Part shown: positions 18,141-26,557 of the stretch, piece by piece
Numbering within the stretch: the first letter of the stretch is position 1
How the letters are laid out: each line of letters opens with the position of its first letter
NCBI RefSeq assembly: GCF_017874475.1
Contig: NZ_JAGGLO010000012.1
Coordinates: 1 to 45,281, forward strand
Direction of reading: 5' to 3'
Origin: Anaerococcus degeneri
GTDB taxonomy: Bacteria; Bacillota; Clostridia; Tissierellales; Peptoniphilaceae
Length of the DNA stretch: 45,281 nt
Position numbers and translations under genes: made by a program
Notes under the pieces: model-generated
Told to the model about the DNA's origin: nothing
Database searches by the model: none
What the model saw: the letters and a program-made list of their open reading frames with translations, nothing else

Positions 18141-19365
18141 ATCGGTAAGATTTTTCCCTTTCTTCCCTTAGTTCAAGGAAGGTTTTGTTGGTTAATTTTT
18201 CTATTTCACCATCAGTGATGTCCCTATCTTTGAGCTTCCTCTTTGTGTTATCTTCTAACAAGGTGTAGAGGACTGTTGCAAGTGGGATGAAGGCAATCAT
18301 GCCAAATATTCCAAATAATCCACCACCAATAATAACTGATACAAAAATCCATATTGGTGGAAGCCCCTGGTGTTTGCCTATAACAAGGGGATAAAATACC
18401 TGTTGTTGGACATTTTGCAAAATTAGGACAAAAATTAGGAAGACCAAGGCCTTGCCTGGTGAAAAGGTAAAGATTAAGATTATTCCAATCGATGTTGCAA
18501 GGAAGGCTCCAATATAAGGAATCATATCAAATGCCCCCATTAGGATTGAAATCATGCCAGCTGATGGCATTCTCAAAATAGTCATTCCTATAAAACAGCC
18601 AATCCCAAGGGCTATGCAGGATAGAATCCTTGTTTCAAGAAACCTAGCAAAGGAATCGTAGGAAAGTTTGGATACATAAACCAATTGCTTGGCTGTTTTC
18701 TCGCTTAGGTTGGCAAAGGCAAGCCTTGCAGCCCCATTTTTAAGTTTTGTCTTATTCATTGAAACATAAAGTGAGAAGACAAAGCCAATTGATAAGGACA
18801 AAATTCCCTGAGATACAGAATTGATTATATATCCTGTTTTGTTTAAAAATCCAGAATCAGACCTAAAAAAGTCCTGGAGGATTTTTGTAAAACTCTGGCT
18901 TATCCTTTCAATATTGATTGTTTGAAGCCTAGTAGCTATTAAATCAGCCACCTTGGTAAAAATCTTTGATCCATTTAAAAAATCTATCAAGGAATCCATA
19001 AATACTGGAATATTTGCTGAAATAACTCCGACAGCCCTTGATAATTCTGGGATTAGGACTGTAAGGACAAGGGTTACTGTAGCAAAAAATATAATCCAAG
19101 ATAGGATTAGGGACAAAGATCTCCTTAATTTTTCGTGCTTATCGTCTTTTATAAATTTTGTAAAAATTTCATCGTGAAAAAAGTTCATCGGAAGGTTGAT
19201 GATAAAGGCAATTACAAGGCCGTAGACAATAGGTCTAAATACCTTGTATGCTGCGCCCAGAATTTGTCCTATCCTATCTAGGTAAAAAAATCCAAAAAAG
19301 ATGCCTATCAATAAGATTCCGATGATGAAATATTGTTTTGTTTTTTCTTCAAATATTTCTCTCAT
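18139..19365 (-). CDS. AI-2E family transporter (permease), copy 2
   Basis: A 408-residue polytopic membrane protein paralogous to the product of 16139-17356, sharing the segments around GMISILMGAFDMIPYIGAFL and VIGKHQGLPPIWIFVSVIIGGGLFG. Function in transport is inferred from the family only. The start at 19365 (ATG) is chosen because GAGGTGGG lies just before it. The longer start at 19377 is a TTG inside that ribosome site. A GNRA-loop terminator (19376-19397) sits immediately upstream, separating it from asp23, so it may depend on readthrough. Confidence 0.88.
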   Translation of the reverse strand: MREIFEEKTKQYFIIGILLIGIFFGFFYLDRIGQILGAAYKVFRPIVYGLVIAFIINLPMNFFHDEIFTKFIKDDKHEKLRRSLSLILSWIIFFATVTLVLTVLIPELSRAVGVISANIPVFMDSLIDFLNGSKIFTKVADLIATRLQTINIERISQSFTKILQDFFRSDSGFLNKTGYIINSVSQGILSLSIGFVFSLYVSMNKTKLKNGAARLAFANLSEKTAKQLVYVSKLSYDSFARFLETRILSCIALGIGCFIGMTILRMPSAGMISILMGAFDMIPYIGAFLATSIGIILIFTFSPGKALVFLIFVLILQNVQQQVFYPLVIGKHQGLPPIWIFVSVIIGGGLFGIFGMIAFIPLATVLYTLLEDNTKRKLKDRDITDGEIEKLTNKTFLELREEREKSYR

Positions 19366-19375
19366 ATCCCACCTC

Positions 19376-19397
19376 AAAAAAGGACCGTCGCCGGCCC
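19376..19397 (-). terminator. GNRA-loop terminator after asp23
   Basis: On the minus strand GGGCCG pairs with CGGTCC around a GCGA tetraloop, followed by TTTTTT that runs straight into the GAGGTGG ribosome site of the next gene. Confidence 0.75.
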
Positions 19398-19403
19398 TAG
19401 GAC

Positions 19404-19862
19404 TTAATAATTATTTGTGTTTTTATCGTTTTCTTTGTCTGATTGTTGTTTTTCTTGATATTCTTTTCTTGTTAAAACGTCAACCACATCAACATTTACT
19501 GTCACAACATCAAGGCCAGTCATTTCCTTAACATTTTGGCCAACTGTTCTTTGGATGTCATTAAAGATTTGACGAGCATTTTTACCATATTCGATGATTA
19601 CATCTAGGTTTATTTTTGCTTCTTTTTCGCCAACTTCTACATTAACACCAGCTGTTGATCTGTCGTTTGAACCAAAAAATGATCCAATAGAATCAGCAAA
19701 ATTACCCTTCATATCAAGGATACCGTCCACATTGTTGATGGCAATTCTTGCTATTTTGGCAACTACCTTGTCTTCTATGATTAATTTTGATTCTTCGTAT
19801 TCTAATTCCCTACCGTCGTTAAGGTCTTTTTTTATTTGATCATTGTTTAAATTTTCTGTCAT
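19404..19862 (-). CDS. Asp23/Gls24 family envelope stress protein
   Basis: A 152-residue Asp23/Gls24 (alkaline shock) protein. The central domain carries VVAKIARIAINNVDGI (about 32-47), a glycine-rich loop, and the conserved VNVEVGEKEAKINLDVIIEYGKNA (split across about 72-95) and VTGLDVVTVNVDVVDV-type C-terminal strands. Asp23 proteins line the membrane and are tethered by AmaP, which is encoded two genes upstream. The hydrophilic tail after about residue 130 is rich in Lys and Asn. ATG with a TTAAGGAGA ribosome site; ends at the terminator at 19376-19397. Confidence 0.9.
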   Translation of the reverse strand: MTENLNNDQIKKDLNDGRELEYEESKLIIEDKVVAKIARIAINNVDGILDMKGNFADSIGSFFGSNDRSTAGVNVEVGEKEAKINLDVIIEYGKNARQIFNDIQRTVGQNVKEMTGLDVVTVNVDVVDVLTRKEYQEKQQSDKENDKNTNNY

Positions 19863-19872
19863 ATTCTTCTCC

Positions 19873-20157
19873 TTAATTTAAAATCTTCCTTATAATTTGG
19901 AGTACTCTTACATCTCTATCAAAATAAGCTCCTATAAAAAAGCCAATTAACATCACTACCCAAATACCCAAGGTTTTGAAAAAACCAAAGTTAAATAGGC
20001 AAACAAGGGTCAAAAAGCTAATTACAAGAGAGTTTACCTTGCCCTTATTAATTCGATAAAAGGTGAGAAAAGATTGCCTAGATTTTTCTTTCATATCAAG
20101 TTTTCTCATCTCAACATCTACCATACTAGGTTCTTTATTTTTCTTAATTTCTTCCAT
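19873..20157 (-). CDS. Small DUF2273-type membrane protein of the Asp23 cluster
   Basis: A 94-residue protein with two membrane segments (about residues 42-58 and 62-80) and a basic N-terminus. It matches the small DUF2273 protein found between amaP and asp23 in many Firmicutes. Its role is unknown; it is presumably part of the same membrane-associated complex. The ATG lies inside the end of amaP (14-bp overlap), so translation is coupled. It has a longer charged N-terminal stretch (about 30 residues) than I would expect for the family. Confidence 0.7.
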   Translation of the reverse strand: MEEIKKNKEPSMVDVEMRKLDMKEKSRQSFLTFYRINKGKVNSLVISFLTLVCLFNFGFFKTLGIWVVMLIGFFIGAYFDRDVRVLQIIRKILN

Positions 20158-20707
20158 CGCGTTTCTCTTCTATTTCTTTCTTATCAAGCTTTAAATCCAA
20201 TCTAATGTCAGTAATTTCTGTAAAATCAGTCAAATTCTTTATAATTTCCGACCTTATTCTTTCCGAAAGGGCCTTTATATCTTCATTGCCAAAATAATCT
20301 GCTAAGCATTTCACCTCTATTCTTTGATTTTCAACAATAACAGCCTTAGCGGTCTCGCATTTGACTTCAAAAAACTTGTTGACTGATTTTTCGATCACAG
20401 CTTCTAAAGATTTTCTTCTTAGGAGTACAGATCCCTTCTCATCTTCTAAAAGGACATCATAGCCCCTATTAGAATTTTGCTTGAGTGTCACAAGGATAAT
20501 TATTGAACATACAATCAAAATTATGCCAAGACCAATAAAAAATCCTTTCATAAAGATCTCATTTGATATCAAAGCATTTAGAAATTCAACATCAGTAAAA
20601 AAATTGCCAAAGCTATTTATATCTATTCCTATAGCCAAAAATAAGGCTCCCAGGAGGACTAATATTATCAACATAAAAGAATATAGAAATTTCATAAATT
20701 TTCCCAT
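20144..20707 (-). CDS. amaP: Alkaline shock response membrane anchor AmaP
   Basis: A 187-residue protein with two membrane helices (about 6-27 and 53-75) and a C-terminal cytoplasmic domain resembling Asp23 itself, with the VSVNKFFEVK-like and RIEVKCLADYFGNEDI segments. In Staphylococcus this type of protein anchors Asp23 to the membrane. ATG with AAGGAGAC upstream. First of the amaP-DUF2273-asp23 trio; 44 bases after the ABC-F gene, with no terminator seen between them, so probably in the same transcript as typA and rex. Confidence 0.85.
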   Translation of the reverse strand: MGKFMKFLYSFMLIILVLLGALFLAIGIDINSFGNFFTDVEFLNALISNEIFMKGFFIGLGIILIVCSIIILVTLKQNSNRGYDVLLEDEKGSVLLRRKSLEAVIEKSVNKFFEVKCETAKAVIVENQRIEVKCLADYFGNEDIKALSERIRSEIIKNLTDFTEITDIRLDLKLDKKEIEEKRDGRN

Positions 20708-20751
20708 ACAAGTCTCCTTAGCTAATTAATACCCGTAATCGTCTTCTTCAA

Positions 20752-22674
20752 TCATTCTTCAAGTTCCAAATTAAGGGCCAGCCAAGATTCGTCAAGGTCA
20801 TCCCTCATGTCTTCAAGGTCCTTCATTTCCCTAAAAAGCTCTGCTACCCTGGCCTGGTCGTCATAAAAACCTTGGGCCAGACTTTCTTTGGTCAAGTCTT
20901 TAAGCTTTTTATCAATGTCTTCCATATCTTTTTCTATGTCCTTGATTTTTTTCTTTAATGCCCTTACTTCATCTCTTTTGAGCTTTTCTTTTTTTCTTTC
21001 CTTTTTGACTTGAGTCTTGGTTATAGACGATTTTTCTTCTTCTGTCAGACTCATTTCCCTAAGTTTTTCTTGGTAATAATCGTAATTACCAAAGTAAAGG
21101 TCCATCCTATCAGCTTTCATATCTAGGATTTTTGAGGCAATCTTATTTAAGAAATACCTGTCGTGGGAAATTATCAAAAGAGTTCCCTCAAAGTCTAGGA
21201 TGGCATCTTCTAGGATTTCCTTGCTGTCAATGTCTAAGTGGTTGGTTGGCTCATCCATCAAGATAAAATTACAGTCCGAAATCATAAGCTTAAGAAGGGA
21301 TATTCTCGCCCTTTCCCCACCAGATAGTTCAGAAATTTCCCTAAAGACATCTGTATCATAGAACATAAACTTGGCAAGATAAGACCTTATTTCAAAGTTT
21401 GTAAGCATTGGAAAAGTCTCTCTGATTTCATCAAAGATTGTATTTTCTATATTTAATGACTTTTGTTCTTGGTCAAAATAGCCTACATTTACAGCTTCGC
21501 CCATCTTTGCTTTTCCACCATCTTGGTAGAGTTCTCCTAGGACGATTTTAAAAAGCGTGGTCTTTCCAACTCCGTTGTCTCCGATGATGGCTGCTCTTTC
21601 GTTTCTATAAATATCAAAAGAAATATTTTTAAAAATCTCTTCTCCATCAAAGGACATCCTCAAATCTTCAACCTTTAATACATCCATACCCGATTGGATC
21701 CTAGGTGTGAATTTAAGATTCATTGTGTCGGCAAGTTCTATTGGTTTTTCGATTCTCTCCATCTTATCAAGGAGTTTTTGCCTTGACCTTGATTGGGAAA
21801 TCCCTCTTTTTCTCTTTGACCCGCCTAAGTTTTTAAGCCTGTCGATGATTTCTTCTTGTCTTTCAATTTCTTTTTGCTGGCTCTTATATTGGTGGATTCT
21901 AACTTCCATATCCTTTTTTCTCTGGGCCATAAAAGTCGTATAGTTACCAGCATATGACGATAGCCTGCCATTTTCTAGGACCATCATCCTATTTACAGTG
22001 GCATCCAAAAAATACCTGTCGTGGGAAATTATTATTGCAGTTCCCTTGTAGTTTTTGATGAAAGTTTCTAGGAAATTTATGGCCTTGATGTCAAGGTGGT
22101 TGGTTGGCTCGTCTAATAGTAGAAGGTCTGGTTTTTCAAGTAATAGCCCAGCTAATTCCACCCTTGCCTTTTGGCCACCAGATAGGTCTGAAATTTTCTT
22201 ATTAAAATCAGCCTTGGCAAAGCCCATGGCAGAAAGGGTGCCTTCTAATTCACTTTCTATAGCATAGCCATTTTTATTATGATAAGTTTCAGATTTTCTT
22301 GTGTATTCATCCATGATTGCGGCAAGCTTGTCGGGATCAGTTTCTATACTCATCTTTTTTTCTAGGTCCCTAATATCAGCTTCAAGCTTAATAAGTCCTT
22401 CAAAAACCGACAGACAATAATCATAGATAGTCATATCAGAATCAAGGCTTAGGATTTGTTCCAAATACCCAACTTTAACATCTTGTGGGATAAAAATCTT
22501 ACCATCGTCTGGTCTAAGCCTTCCTGTAAGTATATTAAAAAGGGTAGACTTGCCAGCACCGTTTAGTCCAACCAGTCCTGCCTTATCTCCCTTTTCTAAA
22601 TTGAAACTTAGGCCAGAAAATATCTCTTTATTTGGATATGATTTGGCCAAGTTCGATACATTAAGTACATTCAT
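20752..22674 (-). CDS. ABC-F family ribosome-associated ATPase
   Basis: A 640-residue soluble protein with two ABC cassettes and no membrane domain. First cassette: Walker A GLNGAGKST, signature LSGGQKAR, Walker B followed by DEPTNHLD. Second cassette: GDNGVGKTT, LSGGERAR, DEPTNHLD. The charged linker between them (about 245-320) and a C-terminal coiled coil (about 540-640) fit the Uup/YdiF-like branch, which acts on translating ribosomes. It could instead give resistance to ribosome-targeting drugs, but nothing specific to resistance types is seen. The ATG follows the rex stop directly, so coupled translation is likely. Confidence 0.9.
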   Translation of the reverse strand: MNVLNVSNLAKSYPNKEIFSGLSFNLEKGDKAGLVGLNGAGKSTLFNILTGRLRPDDGKIFIPQDVKVGYLEQILSLDSDMTIYDYCLSVFEGLIKLEADIRDLEKKMSIETDPDKLAAIMDEYTRKSETYHNKNGYAIESELEGTLSAMGFAKADFNKKISDLSGGQKARVELAGLLLEKPDLLLLDEPTNHLDIKAINFLETFIKNYKGTAIIISHDRYFLDATVNRMMVLENGRLSSYAGNYTTFMAQRKKDMEVRIHQYKSQQKEIERQEEIIDRLKNLGGSKRKRGISQSRSRQKLLDKMERIEKPIELADTMNLKFTPRIQSGMDVLKVEDLRMSFDGEEIFKNISFDIYRNERAAIIGDNGVGKTTLFKIVLGELYQDGGKAKMGEAVNVGYFDQEQKSLNIENTIFDEIRETFPMLTNFEIRSYLAKFMFYDTDVFREISELSGGERARISLLKLMISDCNFILMDEPTNHLDIDSKEILEDAILDFEGTLLIISHDRYFLNKIASKILDMKADRMDLYFGNYDYYQEKLREMSLTEEEKSSITKTQVKKERKKEKLKRDEVRALKKKIKDIEKDMEDIDKKLKDLTKESLAQGFYDDQARVAELFREMKDLEDMRDDLDESWLALNLELEE

Positions 22675-23310
22675 TTAAAATATAAAATCCTCTGGGGAAT
22701 TCATAAAGTATGTCAAGGTAAATAGCGATTCATCAAGGTGAACAGATTCGATAACCGTACCATTTGATACCTTCAAATCAACTGGTGAGAAGTTCCAAAT
22801 ACCCTTGACTCCGCCCTTGCATAAAACATCTGCCACATTTTGTGCCGCTTCCTTTGGTGTGGCAATAATTCCTATATCTATGGTGTTTTTCTCTAAGAAA
22901 TCAGCCAATTCACTGATATCTCTTACCTTAAGATTGGTATCTGAAAGACTCTTGGCTTTCTTATCAAAAACCGCCTCAAATTCATAACCAAGTTCCCTAA
23001 AAGACTGGTATTGATAAAGTGCGTGGCCTATATTACCATAGCCTATAAGGATCAATTTATAATCCTTATCCACACCAATAATCTTTGACAACTCATCAAT
23101 AAGCTCTTTTACATTGTAGCCATATCCTTGTTGGCCAAAGCAACCAAAGTGGTTTAAGTCTTGCCTAATTTGACTAGCTGTAAGACCTGTTATATCTGAT
23201 AGTTCTTTTGATGATACCCTAATTATCCCCTTTTCATTAATGCTTTCTAGGTACCTATAGTACTTAGGAAGTCTCTTGATTACAGACAAAGAAATATTTT
23301 GTTTAGCCAT
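22675..23310 (-). CDS. rex: Redox-sensing transcriptional repressor Rex
   Basis: A 211-residue repressor that senses NADH/NAD+ and controls fermentation genes. N-terminal winged helix (about 5-80) with the DNA-recognition segment LTASQIRQDLNHFG (43-56), then a Rossmann domain with GYGNIG (90-95), and a C-terminal swapped helix. Length is standard. Sits between a membrane protein gene (3 bases) and the ABC-F gene (0 bases) in the typA operon. I saw no clear TTGTTAA-N4-TTAACAA operator in this window. Confidence 0.95.
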   Translation of the reverse strand: MAKQNISLSVIKRLPKYYRYLESINEKGIIRVSSKELSDITGLTASQIRQDLNHFGCFGQQGYGYNVKELIDELSKIIGVDKDYKLILIGYGNIGHALYQYQSFRELGYEFEAVFDKKAKSLSDTNLKVRDISELADFLEKNTIDIGIIATPKEAAQNVADVLCKGGVKGIWNFSPVDLKVSNGTVIESVHLDESLFTLTYFMNSPEDFIF

Positions 23311-23312
23311 AA

Positions 23313-23900
23313 TTAAATCTCCGATCCTTGTTCATCTCCATCATTTAAGATGTGAGAATTTAGTATCTGCCTATCCTCATCGCTTAGACTGTCATCCTTA
23401 CTATCAATCTCAGCAATAATACTGTCTAACTTTTCATCCCTTATTCTTCTCAACTCTTCTTCACTAAGCTCTTTCTCCTCTACTACTTGATCCTTATCCC
23501 TTAGTAAAATTAAATTTACAAGGTGGAGAAAATACACAACAACCAGACTCGAATAAAAAATCAGTTGGTTATTGGCAAGGAAGAAAGCGTTATTAATAAC
23601 GATTTTACGAGGCAAAGCCCTTACAAATATAGCCAAGGCTGATAGGCCATGGATTGATAAAAATGCAAAGGCAATGCTTGTCATTATGGCAAGAAAGATG
23701 GAAAAGCCCCTGGCCTTTTTGTTTAAAAGTACATCAAAGCTATAGACAAGCATGCCTAACCATGAGACTAAAAACAAGATATACCACGATAGACTTAAAA
23801 TCCATCCACTTACAAATCTTTGTGAAAAAGTTAAGAGAAATAAGACAATTATAAGAAAAACCAGCGTTTTACTCATTCTTATTTCAAACTTATTTTCCAT
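23313..23900 (-). CDS. Membrane protein with acidic cytoplasmic tail, unknown function
   Basis: A 195-residue protein I do not recognise. Four hydrophobic segments (about 11-30, 34-55, 65-90 and 107-134) are followed by a strongly acidic C-terminal tail of about 60 residues rich in Glu, Asp and Ser with no aromatic core. The N-terminus is basic. It starts with an ATG behind AGGAGTT, 8 bases after typA, and ends 2 bases before rex, so it is within the operon. Being fixed between typA and rex might point to an envelope or redox role, but the sequence does not show one. Confidence 0.65.
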   Translation of the reverse strand: MENKFEIRMSKTLVFLIIVLFLLTFSQRFVSGWILSLSWYILFLVSWLGMLVYSFDVLLNKKARGFSIFLAIMTSIAFAFLSIHGLSALAIFVRALPRKIVINNAFFLANNQLIFYSSLVVVYFLHLVNLILLRDKDQVVEEKELSEEELRRIRDEKLDSIIAEIDSKDDSLSDEDRQILNSHILNDGDEQGSEI

Positions 23901-23908
23901 AACAACTC

Positions 23909-25726
23909 CTATTTTTTGGACTTATACCTCTTTTGGGCATCTAGGATTTTTTTCCTAATCCTTAGGTAGTGAGGAGTAATCTCGATTAATTCGTCCTCTT
24001 CAACAAATTCCATCATTTCTTCAACACTCATCTTCTTGGCAGGTGTGAGGATGATTGCGTCATCGCTACCACTAGCCCTGGTGTTTGTCATCTTTTTCTT
24101 TTTACAAATATTTACGTCAATATCAAGGCCCTTGGCATTTGATCCTACGATTAAACCCTCGTAGATTTCATCGCCTGGCTCGATAAATAATTGACCCCTA
24201 GATTGGGCTGCATTTAGGCCGTAGGCTGTTGCAAGTCCTTTTTCTGTTGCAATAAGACTTCCTAGAGGTCTTCTTTCAAGGTCACCCTTGTACCTATCAT
24301 AGCCTTCAAATTCTGTATTTAAAATACCTGTTCCCTTGGTATCAGTCATAAATTCTGTCCTATAACCGATAAGGCCTCTTGCTGGTATCCTAAAGATTAA
24401 TCTGGTGTAGCCTGATGCTGATGGGTGCATATCTATCATTTCACCCTTTCTGCGTCCAAGTTTTTCTATGATTGATCCTGTGTATTCTTGGTCAACGTCA
24501 ATGGTTGCAATCTCGATTGGTTCGAGTTTTTTGCCATTTTCGTCAGTCTTAAACATTACTTCTGGTTTAGAAACTTGGAATTCATAGCCTTCTCTTCTAA
24601 GGTTTTCAATTAAAACTGATAGGTGGAGTTCGCCCCTGCCTGAAACCTTGAAGGCCTCGGTTGTATCGGTTGGTTCTACCCTAAGGGAAACGTCTGTTTC
24701 TGCTTCTTTGTAGAGCCTATCTCTGATATGCCTACTTGTGACATACTTACCATCACGGCCTGCAAATGGTGAATCATTTACAGAGAAAGTCATGGAAAGG
24801 GTTGGTTCAGAAATCTTTGTAAATTCGATTGGCTCGTGGTCACTTTCTGTACCGATGGTATCGCCAATACAAATATCTTCCATACCTGAGATAGCTACAA
24901 TTGAACCAAACTTAGATTCTTCAACCTCAACCCTGTTTAGGCCGTCAAATTCATAAATTGTTACGATTTTTGACTTAACTAGCCTATCTTTTTCGTTGTA
25001 GTTTGTGATGATAGCTGGGGCATTTTTCCTAATTGTGCCACTTTCTACCTTACCAATGGCAATGGTGCCTAGGTAGTCATTATAGTCTGTAGTTGAAACC
25101 AAAACCTTAAAGTCATCTGTATCTGGTGCCTCAAAGGCTGGTGTGTATTCTATTATAGTATCTAAAAGATCTGTCATATCATCCTTAACCACATCTTTTT
25201 CAAGACTTGCCCAACCTTGTTTGGCTGAAGCAAAGACAAAAGGACTTTCAAGATAAGACTCATCCGCATTAAGTGTAATAAATAAGTCTAGGATTTCATC
25301 CTCAACCTCATCTATCCTCTGATCTGGCCTATCGACCTTGTTGATACAAATTATGGCAGGAAGTCCCATTTCTATTGCCTTTTTAAGAACAAACTTAGTT
25401 TGTGGCATTGGTCCTTCGTGGCTGTCTACAACAAGAACAACAGATTCCGCCATGTTCAACACCCTTTCAACTTCCCCACCAAAATCAGCATGGCCTGGGG
25501 TGTCTATAATATTAATTTTCATATCTTTATAAGATACAGCAGTATTCTTAGCAAGGATAGTGATTCCTCTTTCTTTTTCTATGGTATCGGAATCCATAAC
25601 CCTTTCTTTAACTGCTTCGTTTTCTCTAAATAAACCTGATGTTTTTAGTAAACCGTCTACAAGTGTTGTTTTTCCGTGGTCTACGTGGGCAATTATTGCT
25701 ACATTTCTAACATCTTCTCTAATCAT
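23909..25726 (-). CDS. typA: Translational GTPase TypA/BipA
   Basis: A 605-residue translation-factor GTPase acting on the ribosome, involved in assembly and stress adaptation. N-terminal G domain with [10 protein letters not shown] (about 15-24), [16 protein letters not shown] (about 76-87) and NKVD; then EF-Tu-like domain 2, two EF-G-like domains, and the TypA-specific C-terminal domain with [17 protein letters not shown] and the TNTRASG loop. Length and domains are standard. First gene behind a good promoter (25764-25791), heading typA - membrane protein - rex - ABC-F. Confidence 0.96.
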   Translation of the reverse strand: MIREDVRNVAIIAHVDHGKTTLVDGLLKTSGLFRENEAVKERVMDSDTIEKERGITILAKNTAVSYKDMKINIIDTPGHADFGGEVERVLNMAESVVLVVDSHEGPMPQTKFVLKKAIEMGLPAIICINKVDRPDQRIDEVEDEILDLFITLNADESYLESPFVFASAKQGWASLEKDVVKDDMTDLLDTIIEYTPAFEAPDTDDFKVLVSTTDYNDYLGTIAIGKVESGTIRKNAPAIITNYNEKDRLVKSKIVTIYEFDGLNRVEVEESKFGSIVAISGMEDICIGDTIGTESDHEPIEFTKISEPTLSMTFSVNDSPFAGRDGKYVTSRHIRDRLYKEAETDVSLRVEPTDTTEAFKVSGRGELHLSVLIENLRREGYEFQVSKPEVMFKTDENGKKLEPIEIATIDVDQEYTGSIIEKLGRRKGEMIDMHPSASGYTRLIFRIPARGLIGYRTEFMTDTKGTGILNTEFEGYDRYKGDLERRPLGSLIATEKGLATAYGLNAAQSRGQLFIEPGDEIYEGLIVGSNAKGLDIDVNICKKKKMTNTRASGSDDAIILTPAKKMSVEEMMEFVEEDELIEITPHYLRIRKKILDAQKRYKSKK

Positions 25727-25763
25727 TAAATCCTTCTTTCATGCTAACAAATTCTATCAATAT

Positions 25764-25791
25764 ATTATACCTAATGTTAATTGATTATCAA
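25764..25791 (-). promoter_or_regulatory. Promoter of the typA operon
   Basis: On the minus strand TTGATA (25786-25791), 16 bases, TATAAT (25764-25769), about 40 bases before the typA ATG. The -35 region overlaps a short inverted repeat, TTGATAATCAA. Confidence 0.65.
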
Positions 25792-25799
25792 TTATTGGC

Positions 25800-25826
25800 A
25801 AATAAAAACATCCACTAAAGGATGTT
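25800..25826 (-). terminator. Terminator after the RsbW-like gene
   Basis: AACATCC and GGATGTT (25807-25826) form a 7-bp stem with a 6-base loop, followed on the minus strand by TTTTTATTT. It directly follows the stop at 25828. Confidence 0.75.
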
Positions 25827-25827
25827 G

Positions 25828-26205
25828 TTAAGAATTTCGTATTAGACAGGCAATGGTTGAATTATTTATAACTACCTTATCGGACAGCTTCTTTACAAGG
25901 TCGATTCCCCTGCCAGATTCAGAAAATTTATGGCTATCGGTCCTGCATTTAATCCCAGTTCCCTGGTCACTGACCTTGATTAGGAGGTAGGACTTATCAA
26001 AAACTATTGAAATGTCTATAAGCCTAGTTTTCTCCCTAAGGTTGCCGTGCTTATAGGAATTTGCCACAAGCTCATCCAAAATCAATCTCAGCCTATAGAT
26101 TTGGTTTTCTTCATAATTTTTTTTATGAAGCACTTCTATAAACTTGTCCCTAAATTTTTTTATATCTTTTAGGTCAGAATTTATGACCTCTCTAATTATC
26201 TCCAT
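25828..26205 (-). CDS. RsbW-like HATPase anti-sigma/serine kinase
   Basis: A 125-residue single-domain GHKL ATPase of the RsbW/SpoIIAB-like class. The N box is LILDELVANSYKHG (41-54), the G1 box VSDQGTGI (78-85) and the G2 box ESGRGIDLVKKLSD (95-108). Such proteins bind a sigma factor or phosphorylate an STAS-domain antagonist. No sigma factor, STAS protein or phosphatase is adjacent, so the partner is encoded elsewhere or the protein has another role. ATG with AGGAGATAGG; ends at its own terminator. Confidence 0.8.
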   Translation of the reverse strand: MEIIREVINSDLKDIKKFRDKFIEVLHKKNYEENQIYRLRLILDELVANSYKHGNLREKTRLIDISIVFDKSYLLIKVSDQGTGIKCRTDSHKFSESGRGIDLVKKLSDKVVINNSTIACLIRNS

Positions 26206-26315
26206 TCCTATCTCCTAAAAGATTGATACCCCTTTTTGGATTTTCCTATCATTTTCATGGTTTTGCATAAGTTTAGACCTATTCTAAAAGTTTTCTGTTT
26301 AAAATTTTAAATCTG

Positions 26316-26324
26316 TGGTATAAT
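26316..26324 (+). promoter_or_regulatory. Extended -10 promoter of the rubredoxin gene
   Basis: TGGTATAAT (extended -10) 34 bases before the rubredoxin ATG. No strong -35 at 17 bases; a TTTAAAA-rich stretch lies there. Confidence 0.6.
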
Positions 26325-26357
26325 AAGAACATAGTAGATTATGAAAGGAGACATTTT

Positions 26358-26513
26358 ATGAAATACGTATGTACAGCATGTGGATACATTTACGATCCAG
26401 CTGAAGGTGATGTTGATAACGGTATAGAAGCCGGTACAGAATTTGCTGATCTTCCAGAAGATTGGGTATGCCCAGTTTGTGGTGTTGGCAAAGATATGTT
26501 CGAAGCAGAATAA
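26358..26513 (+). CDS. Rubredoxin
   Basis: A 51-residue electron carrier. Four cysteines (5, 8, 38 and 41) in CTACGY and CPVCGVGK bind one iron; the usual aromatic and acidic core residues (Tyr4, Tyr10, Trp36, DLPEDW) are all present. Start ATG with GAAAGGAG upstream. Monocistronic, with its own promoter and a perfect terminator. In anaerobes it passes electrons to oxygen- or superoxide-detoxifying enzymes, but none is adjacent, so the partner is unknown. Codon use is that of a highly expressed gene. Confidence 0.96.
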   Translation: MKYVCTACGYIYDPAEGDVDNGIEAGTEFADLPEDWVCPVCGVGKDMFEAE

Positions 26514-26523
26514 TAAAAAAATT

Positions 26524-26550
26524 AAGAGGCCCTAGGGCCTCTTTTGTTTT
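26524..26550 (+). terminator. Bidirectional terminator after rubredoxin
   Basis: AAGAGGCC and GGCCTCTT (26524-26543) pair perfectly around CTAG, followed by TTGTTTT on the plus strand and AATTTTTTT on the minus strand. It serves rubredoxin and the convergent minus-strand gene at 26558. Confidence 0.85.
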
Positions 26551-26557
26551 GGAAATT

